DNA from: Planctomycetaceae bacterium
GTDB taxonomy: Bacteria; Planctomycetota; Planctomycetia; Pirellulales; UBA1268
Direction of reading: 5' to 3'
NCBI GenBank assembly: GCA_018694455.1
Contig: JABHNP010000388.1
Coordinates: 1 to 10,336, forward strand
DNA: 10,336 nucleotides
Below, in pieces: positions 1 through 7,500 of the stretch. The notes under the pieces are model-generated. The model did no database searches. It was not told where the DNA came from and worked only from the letters and a program-made list of their open reading frames with translations. A program made the position numbers and the translations under genes. Positions within the stretch are counted from its first letter, which is position 1, and the number at the start of each line of letters is the position of its first letter.

Positions 1-1
1 T

Positions 2-829
2 CGATCCATGACGCTTGGCATTCTCACGCAGAACATGGGCGGCCATTTCTATGACTCAATTGCACAAGGAGCCATTGAGGGTTTAGCAGACTCTGGTTAC
101 ACACCACTTTTTGTTGATGGAGGTTGGCAACACACCAGAGAAGTTGCTTCCATAGAAGCCCTTCTCTCACGCAAGGTGGATGGTTTATTGGTAGTCGGTG
201 GGAGAATAGGTGCTTCAACACTTGTGAAATACAAAAACCAGTTGCCGCTTATTGTTATCGCACGAGACATTCAGGGTCTCGAGGGGCAGTGTATTTCAGT
301 CAACAATAAGCAGATCGGTTATTTGTCAACAAAATATCTTCTTGAGGAGCAGCATTCACGAATCGCATTTATTCACGGAAAAGAGAATCATCCTGATGCT
401 CAGGATCGTTTTGCTGGTTATTTGCAAGCTTTGAGAGAGGCTGGGATCAGTCAATCTGAAGAACTTGTTTATCACGGAGACTTTAGTGGACAGGCTGGAC
501 TCAAGGCTGTGAATCATCTTCTTGATCAGGGTATTTATTTTAGTTCGATAGTAGCAGCAAATGATATGGTTGCATTTGGTTCGAGACTGGCACTTTATCG
601 ACGTGGTATTCGTGTCCCAGAAGATATTTCAATCATTGGGTGTGATGACCAAGAGGAGGCCGCCTTGATGCCGCCACCACTCACGACTGTACGGCAACCT
701 TCTTATGAAATGGGTGTTGCAGCTGCCAAAGCACTTCTTTCTTTAATAACTACGAAAGAATGTGAGTTGCCCAAATTAGAGCCAGCACTACAGATTCGGG
801 AAAGCGTTAGCCAATTTACTGGGTCATGA
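2..829 (+). CDS. LacI/GalR-family transcriptional regulator, 5'-truncated by window edge
   Basis: Sugar-type effector-binding part of a LacI/GalR repressor. The frame is open to the left edge. The first in-frame ATG (base 8) falls at the first beta-strand of the periplasmic-binding-protein-like domain (residues TLGILTQNMGGHFY), so the usual N-terminal helix-turn-helix and hinge of about 60 residues should lie outside the window. What remains is a complete two-lobed ligand domain of about 270 residues. Family hallmarks near the C-terminus are the segment VAANDMVAFG, the segment VPEDISIIGCDD (Cys where Phe is usual) and PPLTTVRQP followed by EMG. In this family ligand binding changes operator affinity, usually controlling carbohydrate uptake or catabolism genes. 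The regulated genes are not visible and would be upstream. The gene converges on hemA with a 38-bp gap. Family assignment is firm; the ligand is unknown. Confidence 0.88.
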   Translation, partial: RSMTLGILTQNMGGHFYDSIAQGAIEGLADSGYTPLFVDGGWQHTREVASIEALLSRKVDGLLVVGGRIGASTLVKYKNQLPLIVIARDIQGLEGQCISVNNKQIGYLSTKYLLEEQHSRIAFIHGKENHPDAQDRFAGYLQALREAGISQSEELVYHGDFSGQAGLKAVNHLLDQGIYFSSIVAANDMVAFGSRLALYRRGIRVPEDISIIGCDDQEEAALMPPPLTTVRQPSYEMGVAAAKALLSLITTKECELPKLEPALQIRESVSQFTGS

Positions 830-864
830 TTCAAAGATGCAGAGATGTCAGATTATCTTTGAAT
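829..864. terminator. Possible bidirectional terminator between convergent genes
   Basis: A perfect 10-bp inverted repeat (ATTCAAAGAT at 829-838 and ATCTTTGAAT at 855-864, 16-nt loop) fills the gap between the convergent lacI-type gene and hemA. The position suits a shared terminator. However, the stem is AT-rich, the loop is long, and no clear T-run follows on either strand, so function is only an inference. Confidence 0.35.
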
Positions 865-867
865 AAA

Positions 868-2142
868 TTATTCTTTTAAATCGAATAGTCTTCTCAGTGC
901 TTCTAAGAGGCCATGAGGTGGACCAGCCTTACTTTCGCTCCGAAGGGAAACCATTGGAGGGTGCAGCATTTTCGCCGCGTACCTTTCAAATGCTTGGCGG
1001 ATTTCCCGCTGGCTATTTGCATCAAGTTCTGGGAGTTTATGAAATAGTCGATCAAGTTCTAATTCGCCTGTTTCTTCCCATCCCGCGCGGAGTTGTTCAA
1101 TAACCGGTACTGTTGAGCGGTGATGAAGTTCGCCCATGAATCGACGTGTTTCTTCTTCAACAATTGTTAGTGCAGCAGGCAATTCTTTTTGTCGTCTACG
1201 ACGATTCGAATCACATGTTTGGCTAAGATCATCAATTGAATAGAGCCATACTCCTGGCCTTTCACCGATTCGCGAGTCGAAGTCACGGGGGACTGCAAGA
1301 TCAAGAATGACAAGGGGACGTCCTTGTCGCTGACCCTCGATTTCTTGATAGAGACTGAGCGATACAACAGGTTCTGGTGCACCGGTCGTACTCACAATAA
1401 GATCAGCTTCAACAATCTCATGAGGTAAATTGTTGTAATCACCAGTTTGTGCACCGAGTCGCTCAGCCAATTCTTGAGCTCGTTCGATAGAACGATTGAT
1501 TATTCGAATATTCCCAGCACCCGCATCACCGAGATAACGAAGAGTTTCAGCAGCCATTTTTCCCGCTCCGATGAGGAGCACGCGTTTGTCATCAAACCTT
1601 TCGAAAACACCATTCGCAAAATCAGCCACTGCAATACTTGGGATTGAAAGGCGTTCCCGTCCCACCGCCGTTTCATTGGTCACACGTTTTGCTGCTCTCA
1701 AAGCGGCCTGAAAAAGTTCACCTGTGAGAGGTCCAGTCGTGCCGCTTTGTTGAGCTAATTGCCATGCCTGCTTTACTTGCGCAACGATTTGCGGTTCACC
1801 GAGCACCATGCTGTCGAGTCCGGCAGCAACACAAAAAAGATGCTTTACAGCAGCTGTCCCCTGTTCACCACCAAGAGCTGTGCCGACATGTGTAGGGTCA
1901 ACGCCTCTGCATTCAGCGAGAAACATCGCTAATTCATCAGGTGGCGGTGGGCCGCCTTGTTCTCCATCGGCAGCGTAGAGTTCTATTCTGTTGCATGTCG
2001 ACAAAAGAACAGCTTCGCTACCTGGAAACTGCTGTTGGAAGCGAGCAAGAGCCTGGCTTGCTTGCTCTGATGAGAAAGCAAGTTTTTCACGTAGTTCAAT
2101 CGGCACTGTCCGGTGATTTCCACCTGCAAAAGTGAGGCTCAT
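868..2142 (-). CDS. hemA: Glutamyl-tRNA reductase
   Basis: Catalyses NADPH-dependent reduction of glutamyl-tRNA(Glu) to glutamate-1-semialdehyde, the first committed step of the C5 tetrapyrrole pathway, in the cytoplasm. The 424 residues match the normal family length. The N-terminal catalytic domain has the signature LLSTCNRIELYA, with the nucleophilic Cys at residue 50 that forms the glutamyl thioester, and H101 in KHLFCVAAGLDSMVLGEPQI. The NADPH-binding Rossmann domain starts around residue 186 with the loop GAGKMA (residues 192-197) and contains DLAVPRDFD. An arginine-rich helix (RRRRQKE) leads into the C-terminal dimerisation domain (about 320-424). The ATG start overlaps the stop of the upstream membrane-protein gene by 4 bases and has a GAGG ribosome-binding site, which suggests translational coupling. 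All expected catalytic residues are present and the gene looks intact. Confidence 0.97.
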   Translation of the reverse strand: MSLTFAGGNHRTVPIELREKLAFSSEQASQALARFQQQFPGSEAVLLSTCNRIELYAADGEQGGPPPPDELAMFLAECRGVDPTHVGTALGGEQGTAAVKHLFCVAAGLDSMVLGEPQIVAQVKQAWQLAQQSGTTGPLTGELFQAALRAAKRVTNETAVGRERLSIPSIAVADFANGVFERFDDKRVLLIGAGKMAAETLRYLGDAGAGNIRIINRSIERAQELAERLGAQTGDYNNLPHEIVEADLIVSTTGAPEPVVSLSLYQEIEGQRQGRPLVILDLAVPRDFDSRIGERPGVWLYSIDDLSQTCDSNRRRRQKELPAALTIVEEETRRFMGELHHRSTVPVIEQLRAGWEETGELELDRLFHKLPELDANSQREIRQAFERYAAKMLHPPMVSLRSESKAGPPHGLLEALRRLFDLKE

Positions 2143-3035
2143 GAAGCGTCCTCAACAAGACCAGCTGAAAGAAAAGCACTTTCTTGTGTTGGGGCAAGGC
2201 CATGCTGCGTGTTTCCGAGTACACCCCATAAAATTGATAGCGCAAGCATTGTAAGGCTGATGAGTGATAAAACGGCAGTAACTCTCCGGCCGATTGCATG
2301 TTGTCGCATAGTTCGTGATGTAACAGCGACGACTATAAGCCATGCGACTAGCGCACCCATTCGAAGAACCACAGGGTCAGTCCAAGGCACACTTCCTATC
2401 AAACCACGTTGCTGATTTACAACATTCAATATGATTCCTGACAAAAAGCCAAAGCTTCCAGATGTGGCAGCGATCACTGTCATTCTCGACGACCAGATAG
2501 AAAGCTTTTCTAAGCTTGGCATCCGAAATCCTTGAATAGGCGCTTGTTTTCGAGCCAGCCGACCAGCTTGTATGAGCCACATCCCGCCGGCTAAACCACC
2601 AAGAACAACAGCGACACTCATGACAAGATTAAAGCTCCCGTGAATAACACCCCAAATCTGCGTTGCAGGACTTTGTGGAAATGGTTCCCGGCTTGAAAGC
2701 TCAGCAGCTCCTATGAGAGCTAGCACGACAGGGAGGACAAAAAGACCAACCGGTGTTCTTGGATTCGAGAGTGTCATCCATAGTGATCCAGCCGCTAAAA
2801 GCCAAGCGGCTAGCAGGTACCAGTCAAAGGCACTCGATAATGGTATGGAAGGAAGTGTCGTCGAACGCCAGATAAGATAAAGGCTGTGAGCGAAGAGTCC
2901 CGCAGTCACAAAACCAATCATCGTGATGCCACGCACCCCAGACCTAAACAAGAGGCGACTTGCTTCAAATATCAAAGCAACACCATAGCTGGCGGCGAAA
3001 CAGACAACAGAAATTCGTGAGATAAAGTCAGCCAT
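2139..3035 (-). CDS. CcsA/HemX-like cytochrome c assembly family membrane protein
   Basis: A 298-residue integral membrane protein with about eight predicted hydrophobic helices (roughly residues 5-25, 36-56, 68-88, 95-112, 130-152, 186-205, 219-240 and 252-272). The segment IWGVIHGSFNLVMS (His132), followed by a glycine-rich helix and LIQAGRLARK, resembles the cytochrome c assembly (CcsA/CcmC/HemX) superfamily, as does RMPSLEKLS further on. His50 and His132 sit in or beside helices and are candidate haem ligands. The tryptophan-rich WWD haem-handling motif of true CcsA/CcmC is not seen; the matching stretch contains VPWTDPVV. With hemA directly downstream and overlapping by 4 bases, this resembles the hemX-hemA arrangement of Bacillus, where HemX influences HemA abundance. 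It could instead serve in cytochrome c maturation. The family call is good; the exact role is not settled, so no symbol is given. Confidence 0.82.
   Translation of the reverse strand: MADFISRISVVCFAASYGVALIFEASRLLFRSGVRGITMIGFVTAGLFAHSLYLIWRSTTLPSIPLSSAFDWYLLAAWLLAAGSLWMTLSNPRTPVGLFVLPVVLALIGAAELSSREPFPQSPATQIWGVIHGSFNLVMSVAVVLGGLAGGMWLIQAGRLARKQAPIQGFRMPSLEKLSIWSSRMTVIAATSGSFGFLSGIILNVVNQQRGLIGSVPWTDPVVLRMGALVAWLIVVAVTSRTMRQHAIGRRVTAVLSLISLTMLALSILWGVLGNTQHGLAPTQESAFLSAGLVEDAS
2150..2153 (-). promoter_or_regulatory. Shine-Dalgarno-like site for hemA
   Basis: Read on the minus strand, GAGG lies 7 nt before the hemA ATG, inside the last codons of the upstream gene. It is the clearest Shine-Dalgarno-like match in front of any gene here and supports the chosen start and coupled translation with the overlapping upstream gene. 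Confidence 0.5.
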
Positions 3036-3137
3036 TGGAACCCAATTGAAACCAGTTGCTCACAACCAATATTGCTAGTCTAGATAGAGCACACTATCAG
3101 GACGGTACTGAAGCAGTATTAAAACGAATGCAAATAC

Positions 3138-3152
3138 ATTGAACCGCTCAAT
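3138..3152. repeat. Short inverted repeat next to the hemE promoter
   Basis: ATTGA and TCAAT form 5-bp arms around a 5-nt centre (ACCGC), ending 2 bp before the candidate -35 box at 3155. The position would suit a regulator-binding site, and the arms are followed by a short T-run. Arms this short arise often by chance in AT-rich DNA, so this is only a candidate operator. Confidence 0.25.
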
Positions 3153-3154
3153 TT

Positions 3155-3183
3155 TTGACTGAATCAGACTATTTAACTATTTT
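3155..3183 (+). promoter_or_regulatory. Candidate sigma70-type promoter for hemE
   Basis: TTGACT at 3155-3160 (five of six to the TTGACA consensus) is followed after exactly 17 bp by TATTTT at 3178-3183 (four of six to TATAAT). Transcription would begin near base 3190 and leave a 5' leader of about 78 nt before hemE. Spacing is ideal, but the -10 is weak and sigma preferences in this organism are unknown. Confidence 0.4.
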
Positions 3184-3254
3184 CCAGAAGGAATTTTCTT
3201 ATTGTACTCGAGAATACATTAATTTTGAGTTAATGAATCTTACCGTTCACTTAC

Positions 3255-3260
3255 TATACT
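3255..3260 (+). promoter_or_regulatory. -10-like element immediately before hemE
   Basis: TATACT (five of six to TATAAT) ends 7 nt before the hemE ATG. If used, transcription would start at or next to the A of the start codon and give a leaderless mRNA. No good -35 lies 16-18 bp upstream; TTGAGT at 3225-3230 is too far (24 bp). It is an alternative or addition to the promoter at 3155-3183. Confidence 0.25.
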
Positions 3261-3267
3261 TAATGCT

Positions 3268-4338
3268 ATGACCTCTCATAACAAAGCTTCAGAGAAAAAC
3301 CCCCAACCCACAGGCAACGTCGAGGACTCCCTTTTTATGAGGGCTTGTCGTTGTGAATCGGTCGCTCGCCCACCTGTTTGGTTGATGAGGCAGGCAGGTC
3401 GTTATCTACCCGAATATCAAGCAATTCGCAGTAAGGTAACATTCTTGGAACTTTGTAAAAATCCAACACTTTCGGCTGAAGTAATGCTAGCAACGGTTGA
3501 TAGGTTAGGTGTTGATGCCGCAATTATTTTTAGTGACTTGTTGCCAATTTTACAGCCAATGGGACTCGATTTAGAATTTGCTGTAGGCGAAGGTCCGGTT
3601 ATCCATAATCCCCTTCGGAACCGGACAGATCTTGATCGGTTTCATGAACTTGTTGATGTCGACCCACTCAACTTTGTGTTTGAGACAGTCAGAGCCACGC
3701 GTTCTGGCCTTCAAAAAGACCTGCCGGTGATTGGTTTTTCCGGCGCTCCATTCACTTTGGCTGGATACGCTATAGAAGGTGGAACAAGTCGAAACTGGTT
3801 ACATACAAAAAGATTTATGTTGACTGATCCTGATGCGTGGCATGAACTTATGGGGAGACTTGCTAGAACGATAGGAAGATATCTTCAGGCTCAATTCGAC
3901 GCCGGCGCGAATGCAGTTCAGGTTTTTGATAGTTGGGTAGGCTGTCTGTCGCCAAACCAATATCGTGAGTATGTCTTACCCCATAGCCGAACGGTCTTGG
4001 AATCAGTTGTTGGTCGTGGACCAGTCATTCACTTTGCTGCTGGTAATCCAGCGCTTCTACCATTTGCCGCAGAAGCTGGCGGAACAGTTATGGGTATCGA
4101 TTGGCGAATTGAATTAGATGAAGCCTGGCGGCAAGTAGGCTTTCATCGCGGCGTGCAGGGCAATCTTGACCCGGCGGTATTGCACGCGACTCCTGACGTT
4201 GTTCGACGCCGTACAGAAGATATTCTGAAAAGTGTCGCAGGACGCCCAGGACACATCATGAATCTTGGACATGGCATACTACCAGAAACTCCGGTTGAAA
4301 ATGTTCTTGAATTTATTGCGACTGTACAACAAAAGTAA
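3268..4338 (+). CDS. hemE: Uroporphyrinogen decarboxylase
   Basis: Removes the four acetate carboxyl groups of uroporphyrinogen III to give coproporphyrinogen III, a cytoplasmic and cofactor-free step of haem synthesis. The protein has 356 residues, the usual family size. It has both family signatures: PVWLMRQAGRYLPEY (Arg41 and Arg45, matching the substrate-binding arginines of other UroD enzymes) and GFSGAPFTLAGYAIEGG (Tyr167). Asp90 in IIFSDLLPI corresponds to the catalytic aspartate that contacts the pyrrole nitrogens, and His335 in NLGHGI to the conserved C-terminal histidine. The chosen ATG gives about 14 more residues before the conserved core than E. coli HemE has. Met24 is a possible shorter start, but it would leave only 13 residues before PVWLM. 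No Shine-Dalgarno is visible. The gene is transcribed divergently from the operon containing hemA, so the two may be co-controlled. Confidence 0.97.
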   Translation: MTSHNKASEKNPQPTGNVEDSLFMRACRCESVARPPVWLMRQAGRYLPEYQAIRSKVTFLELCKNPTLSAEVMLATVDRLGVDAAIIFSDLLPILQPMGLDLEFAVGEGPVIHNPLRNRTDLDRFHELVDVDPLNFVFETVRATRSGLQKDLPVIGFSGAPFTLAGYAIEGGTSRNWLHTKRFMLTDPDAWHELMGRLARTIGRYLQAQFDAGANAVQVFDSWVGCLSPNQYREYVLPHSRTVLESVVGRGPVIHFAAGNPALLPFAAEAGGTVMGIDWRIELDEAWRQVGFHRGVQGNLDPAVLHATPDVVRRRTEDILKSVAGRPGHIMNLGHGILPETPVENVLEFIATVQQK

Positions 4339-4362
4339 TAAATTTAGGTGAACAGTATGAAG

Positions 4363-4403
4363 ACAGTGGGAGAATTCTTTGAATATTTTCTGCCTGTGTT
4401 TTT
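4363..4403 (+). terminator. Possible intrinsic terminator after hemE
   Basis: ACAG (4363-4366) can pair with CTGT (4394-4397). After a 2x2 internal loop, GGAGAA can pair with TTTTCT, using two G-U pairs. A run of five T follows at 4399-4403. It starts 25 bases after the hemE stop. The stem is imperfect, so confidence is moderate to low. The rest of the hemE-SNF2 gap (to 4504) shows no clear promoter pair that I could support. Confidence 0.4.
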
Positions 4404-4504
4404 GAGTGAATTGGGGTACAACTAAGGGTTGGCTTGTGCGGCACTAGACGGTCTCGCTGTAGCTAATTTTATATTTATCCATTCGCTAAAAATTGATACA
4501 AACT

Positions 4505-7500
4505 ATGACCACTCTGGAGCAGCGTCTCTTTCATCTTTTTAATCCACGTGATCGCAAGAGAGCACGTGGCCTTATCCCAGAAAAAGTAATCTGTCCTCGC
4601 GTTGGCCAGGTTCAGGCAACACTTTCAAGTGATGATGGGACAAGCCATGAAGTTCTGCTAGAGCTCTCGGCAAATCGACGCGGTGGTATGATTCTCGAAA
4701 GTCGTTGCACAAGTCCTGATGGGCGAGCTGGCAAGCCATGTGCACTCGTTGCGGCGGTTCTACTGGAAGTTGATAGACGTGGTTTGCTTAGTGGTATCGC
4801 AGAGCAAACACCAGTGACGCTCGATGTCGTTGCTGATGATATGGAAGATCTCGAGGAATTTGAATCAGAAGATGTTGCGGGTGTGATCCCTGGGAATGAG
4901 CCTGATCATCAAGGTTCACTGCAAAATGGTAGCCAACTGCAGCAGAGTCCAATTGGTGAGAATCAATCGAGTCAAAAGAAGGTACGGCAGCCAGCATGGT
5001 CGACCGAGCTTGAAAACCGTCGGCGGTTGGTCGAGCCAGCATTACGAACCAGCAGTGTTGTTCTAGGTGGATTGCGAAAAAGCACTGGTACACTGATGTT
5101 TCTACTTGATGCAGCATCGGCAGACAGTCGATTCGTTGCTTTGCAGCCATGTCGTATGCCGATTGATGAATCAGGTAATCCAAATGGTCAGCCCAAACCA
5201 ATCATTATTGGGCCCCAATCAATTTCATTTGGGCATTTTGATGCCGATGAAAGGCGAGTTTTAGCAAATCTCGCTGGCACAACGTCTGGCGAGACACACC
5301 ATGGGGGTCAGACGCTTGAAGAGCGGACCATGAGTCGGTTCCTCCTGAGCCGACAATCTGCGTCGCAGGATCTTGCAATGCTTTGTGCCGAAGGAAGATT
5401 AGTTTTTCAGCCGGAACCTCGTCGTTCACCCGAAACAGTCGTACCTTTAGTATGGGATGCCGGTCGACCTTGGGAATTTGCTTTAATGGTCGAACCCGGT
5501 GACGATACAGGCCTTGAAGCATGTCTTGAAAACGACCTTCTTTCCAAGAGTGAGAAGCGAATTTGTCCGAAGAAGGCGAGTCTTCATGGTCTTCTTGTGC
5601 GGGGGAGCGAGCGGCAGTCTCTCCAAACACCAAGGTTGATTCTACGAGCTGGATTTATTGTCCTCAATGATCGCTTGTGTCGGCTCGTGATTGATGCAGC
5701 AGCCGAAGAGCATCAGACTGAATACTCGGAAAGCGATGAACCCGCGGCTATTCGAGGTTGGATGGAACAATTCGATCGGCGAGGTCCAATTGAACTCTCA
5801 GGATCACAGATCGATGGACTGATTGAGCAGCTCGCCTCATTGGCAGATTTACCAAAATTAGAACTGCCGGGATGGACAGGGTGGCAGGTAGAGTCAGGAA
5901 AGCCTCAGCCAAAACTAGTATTAGATGATTCACCAAACGTGAAAGATGACCAGCAGGATGAGCTTATCGATCCAGAAGCATCACTTGGTAGGCCGAAGCG
6001 TAAGTCACGTAAAAGTAAATCTAAGGTTCAGCTGGGTGGTAAAATTTGGTTTGACTATGGCGGGATTCAAATAGCAGCAGATGATCCCGCAGGTGGTGCG
6101 GCCGATGCGGCACGGCGGCGACTTGTCAGGCGAAATAAAATAGCAGAGCGTATAGCGCTAACCGCGCTTCCACGTTTTGGGTTTTCTCCAGTGCGAACCG
6201 GACAGGCAAGTGTCATTGAAGAAAATGACATTCCCACACATCACGTTGAGGTCCCTCGTTCACGACTAGACGCTTCGGTATCTCAGCTAGCGAGTGTTGG
6301 GTGGGCCGTTGAGGTCTCTGGTCGACGATACCGGCCAGCTGGCAATGTCGCTTGGAATGTGAATAGCGGTATTGACTGGTTTGAGCTTTCTGGATCAATC
6401 GACTTTGGTGGTGTAACTGCAGATATGCCTGAACTCCTCTCAGCCCTCGCAAGAGGTGATCGAGCAGTTGATCTCGAGGATGGTTCTCGTGGAATTCTGC
6501 CCGCCGACTTTGCGACGCAGCTAGAGCCACTACTGGCACTTGCGCAGCAAAAAGACGGGCGTCTTCGATATGGTCGTATGCAGGCAGCTTTACTCGACGC
6601 ACTTATAGCTGGAATGCCTCAATCTCGAGTAGATGATGCATTTTCAGTGATTCGTGACGAATTGGCTGCAGGTGGTAGGCCGGAGCCGGAAAATGAACCA
6701 GACGGATTTCAGGGTAGTCTGCGCCATTACCAAAAAGAAGGCTTGGGATGGCTTAGCTTCTTGGAGCGACTTGGCCTTGGAGGTTGCCTTGCTGATGACA
6801 TGGGTCTTGGTAAGACAATTCAGGTGCTAGCGCTCCTTGTAAGAAGGCGACGTGTGCTCCAAGAATCTGGTATAGCTATGCGACCTTCGCTCGTGATTGT
6901 GCCAAAAAGCTTGATATTCAATTGGATGGAAGAAGCAAAACGTTTTGCGCCGGAGTTACGACTGCTTAACTACACTGGTCAAGAGCGAACTGATTCAACA
7001 GAGACACTAGATCAATTTGATCTTGTTCTTACAACGTACGGAACTCTTCGTCGTGATATAAATCAGCATCGCAAAATTGATTTTGACTATGTCATTCTTG
7101 ATGAGGCTCAATCAATAAAGAATGCAACAAGTCAGGCCGCAAAAGCGTGTCGCTTGTTGGGTGCGAGGCAGCGATTAGCTCTGACGGGTACGCCAGTTGA
7201 AAATCATATTGGTGAGCTGTGGAGTATTTTTGAATTTTTAAATCCGGGGCAGCTTGGGACGGCTGGTCGTTTAAAGAAGTTTCTAGCAGGTGGTCGAGGT
7301 AATGGATCAGAACTTGTCGCTCGGGCTGTACGCCCGTACCTCCTTCGAAGAACAAAAACGGAAGTGCTCTCCGATCTTCCTCAGAAAACAGAGCAAACGC
7401 TGTTCTGTGAGTTGGGTGATCAACAAAGAAAAGCATATGACGATCTTCGCCAACATTATCGTAATGAACTGACCACGCGAATCGGCCAGCAGGGAATTGG

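Larger units (their letters stand above)
3036..3267. other. Divergent intergenic region between the hemX-like/hemA operon and hemE
   Basis: An AT-rich 232-bp spacer that must hold the promoters for both haem-synthesis transcripts. On the + strand I see a plausible promoter at 3155-3183, a second -10-like element at 3255-3260, and a small inverted repeat at 3138-3152. On the minus strand I could not pick out a convincing -35/-10 pair for the membrane-protein/hemA operon. No RNA gene or small ORF stands out. Confidence 0.6.

Noticed and set aside
2113..2415. 100-codon plus-strand frame across the hemA/hemX-like junction
   Set aside because: It is antisense to two well-supported genes, and its product is Arg/Thr/Ser-rich without recognisable features.
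4429..4475. Possible promoter for the SNF2 gene using TTGGCT or TTGTGC with TATATT
   Set aside because: Spacings between the elements are far from 16-18 bp, so no consistent -35/-10 pair could be supported.
4788..5633. Two minus-strand open frames of 137 and 142 codons within the SNF2 N-terminal region
   Set aside because: They lie opposite a long continuous reading frame, are low-complexity in composition (many His/Gln), and have no start signals; they are shadows of the opposite strand's codon bias.
6213..6602. 129-codon minus-strand frame inside the SNF2 gene
   Set aside because: It is antisense to the continuous SNF2 frame with no recognisable protein features.
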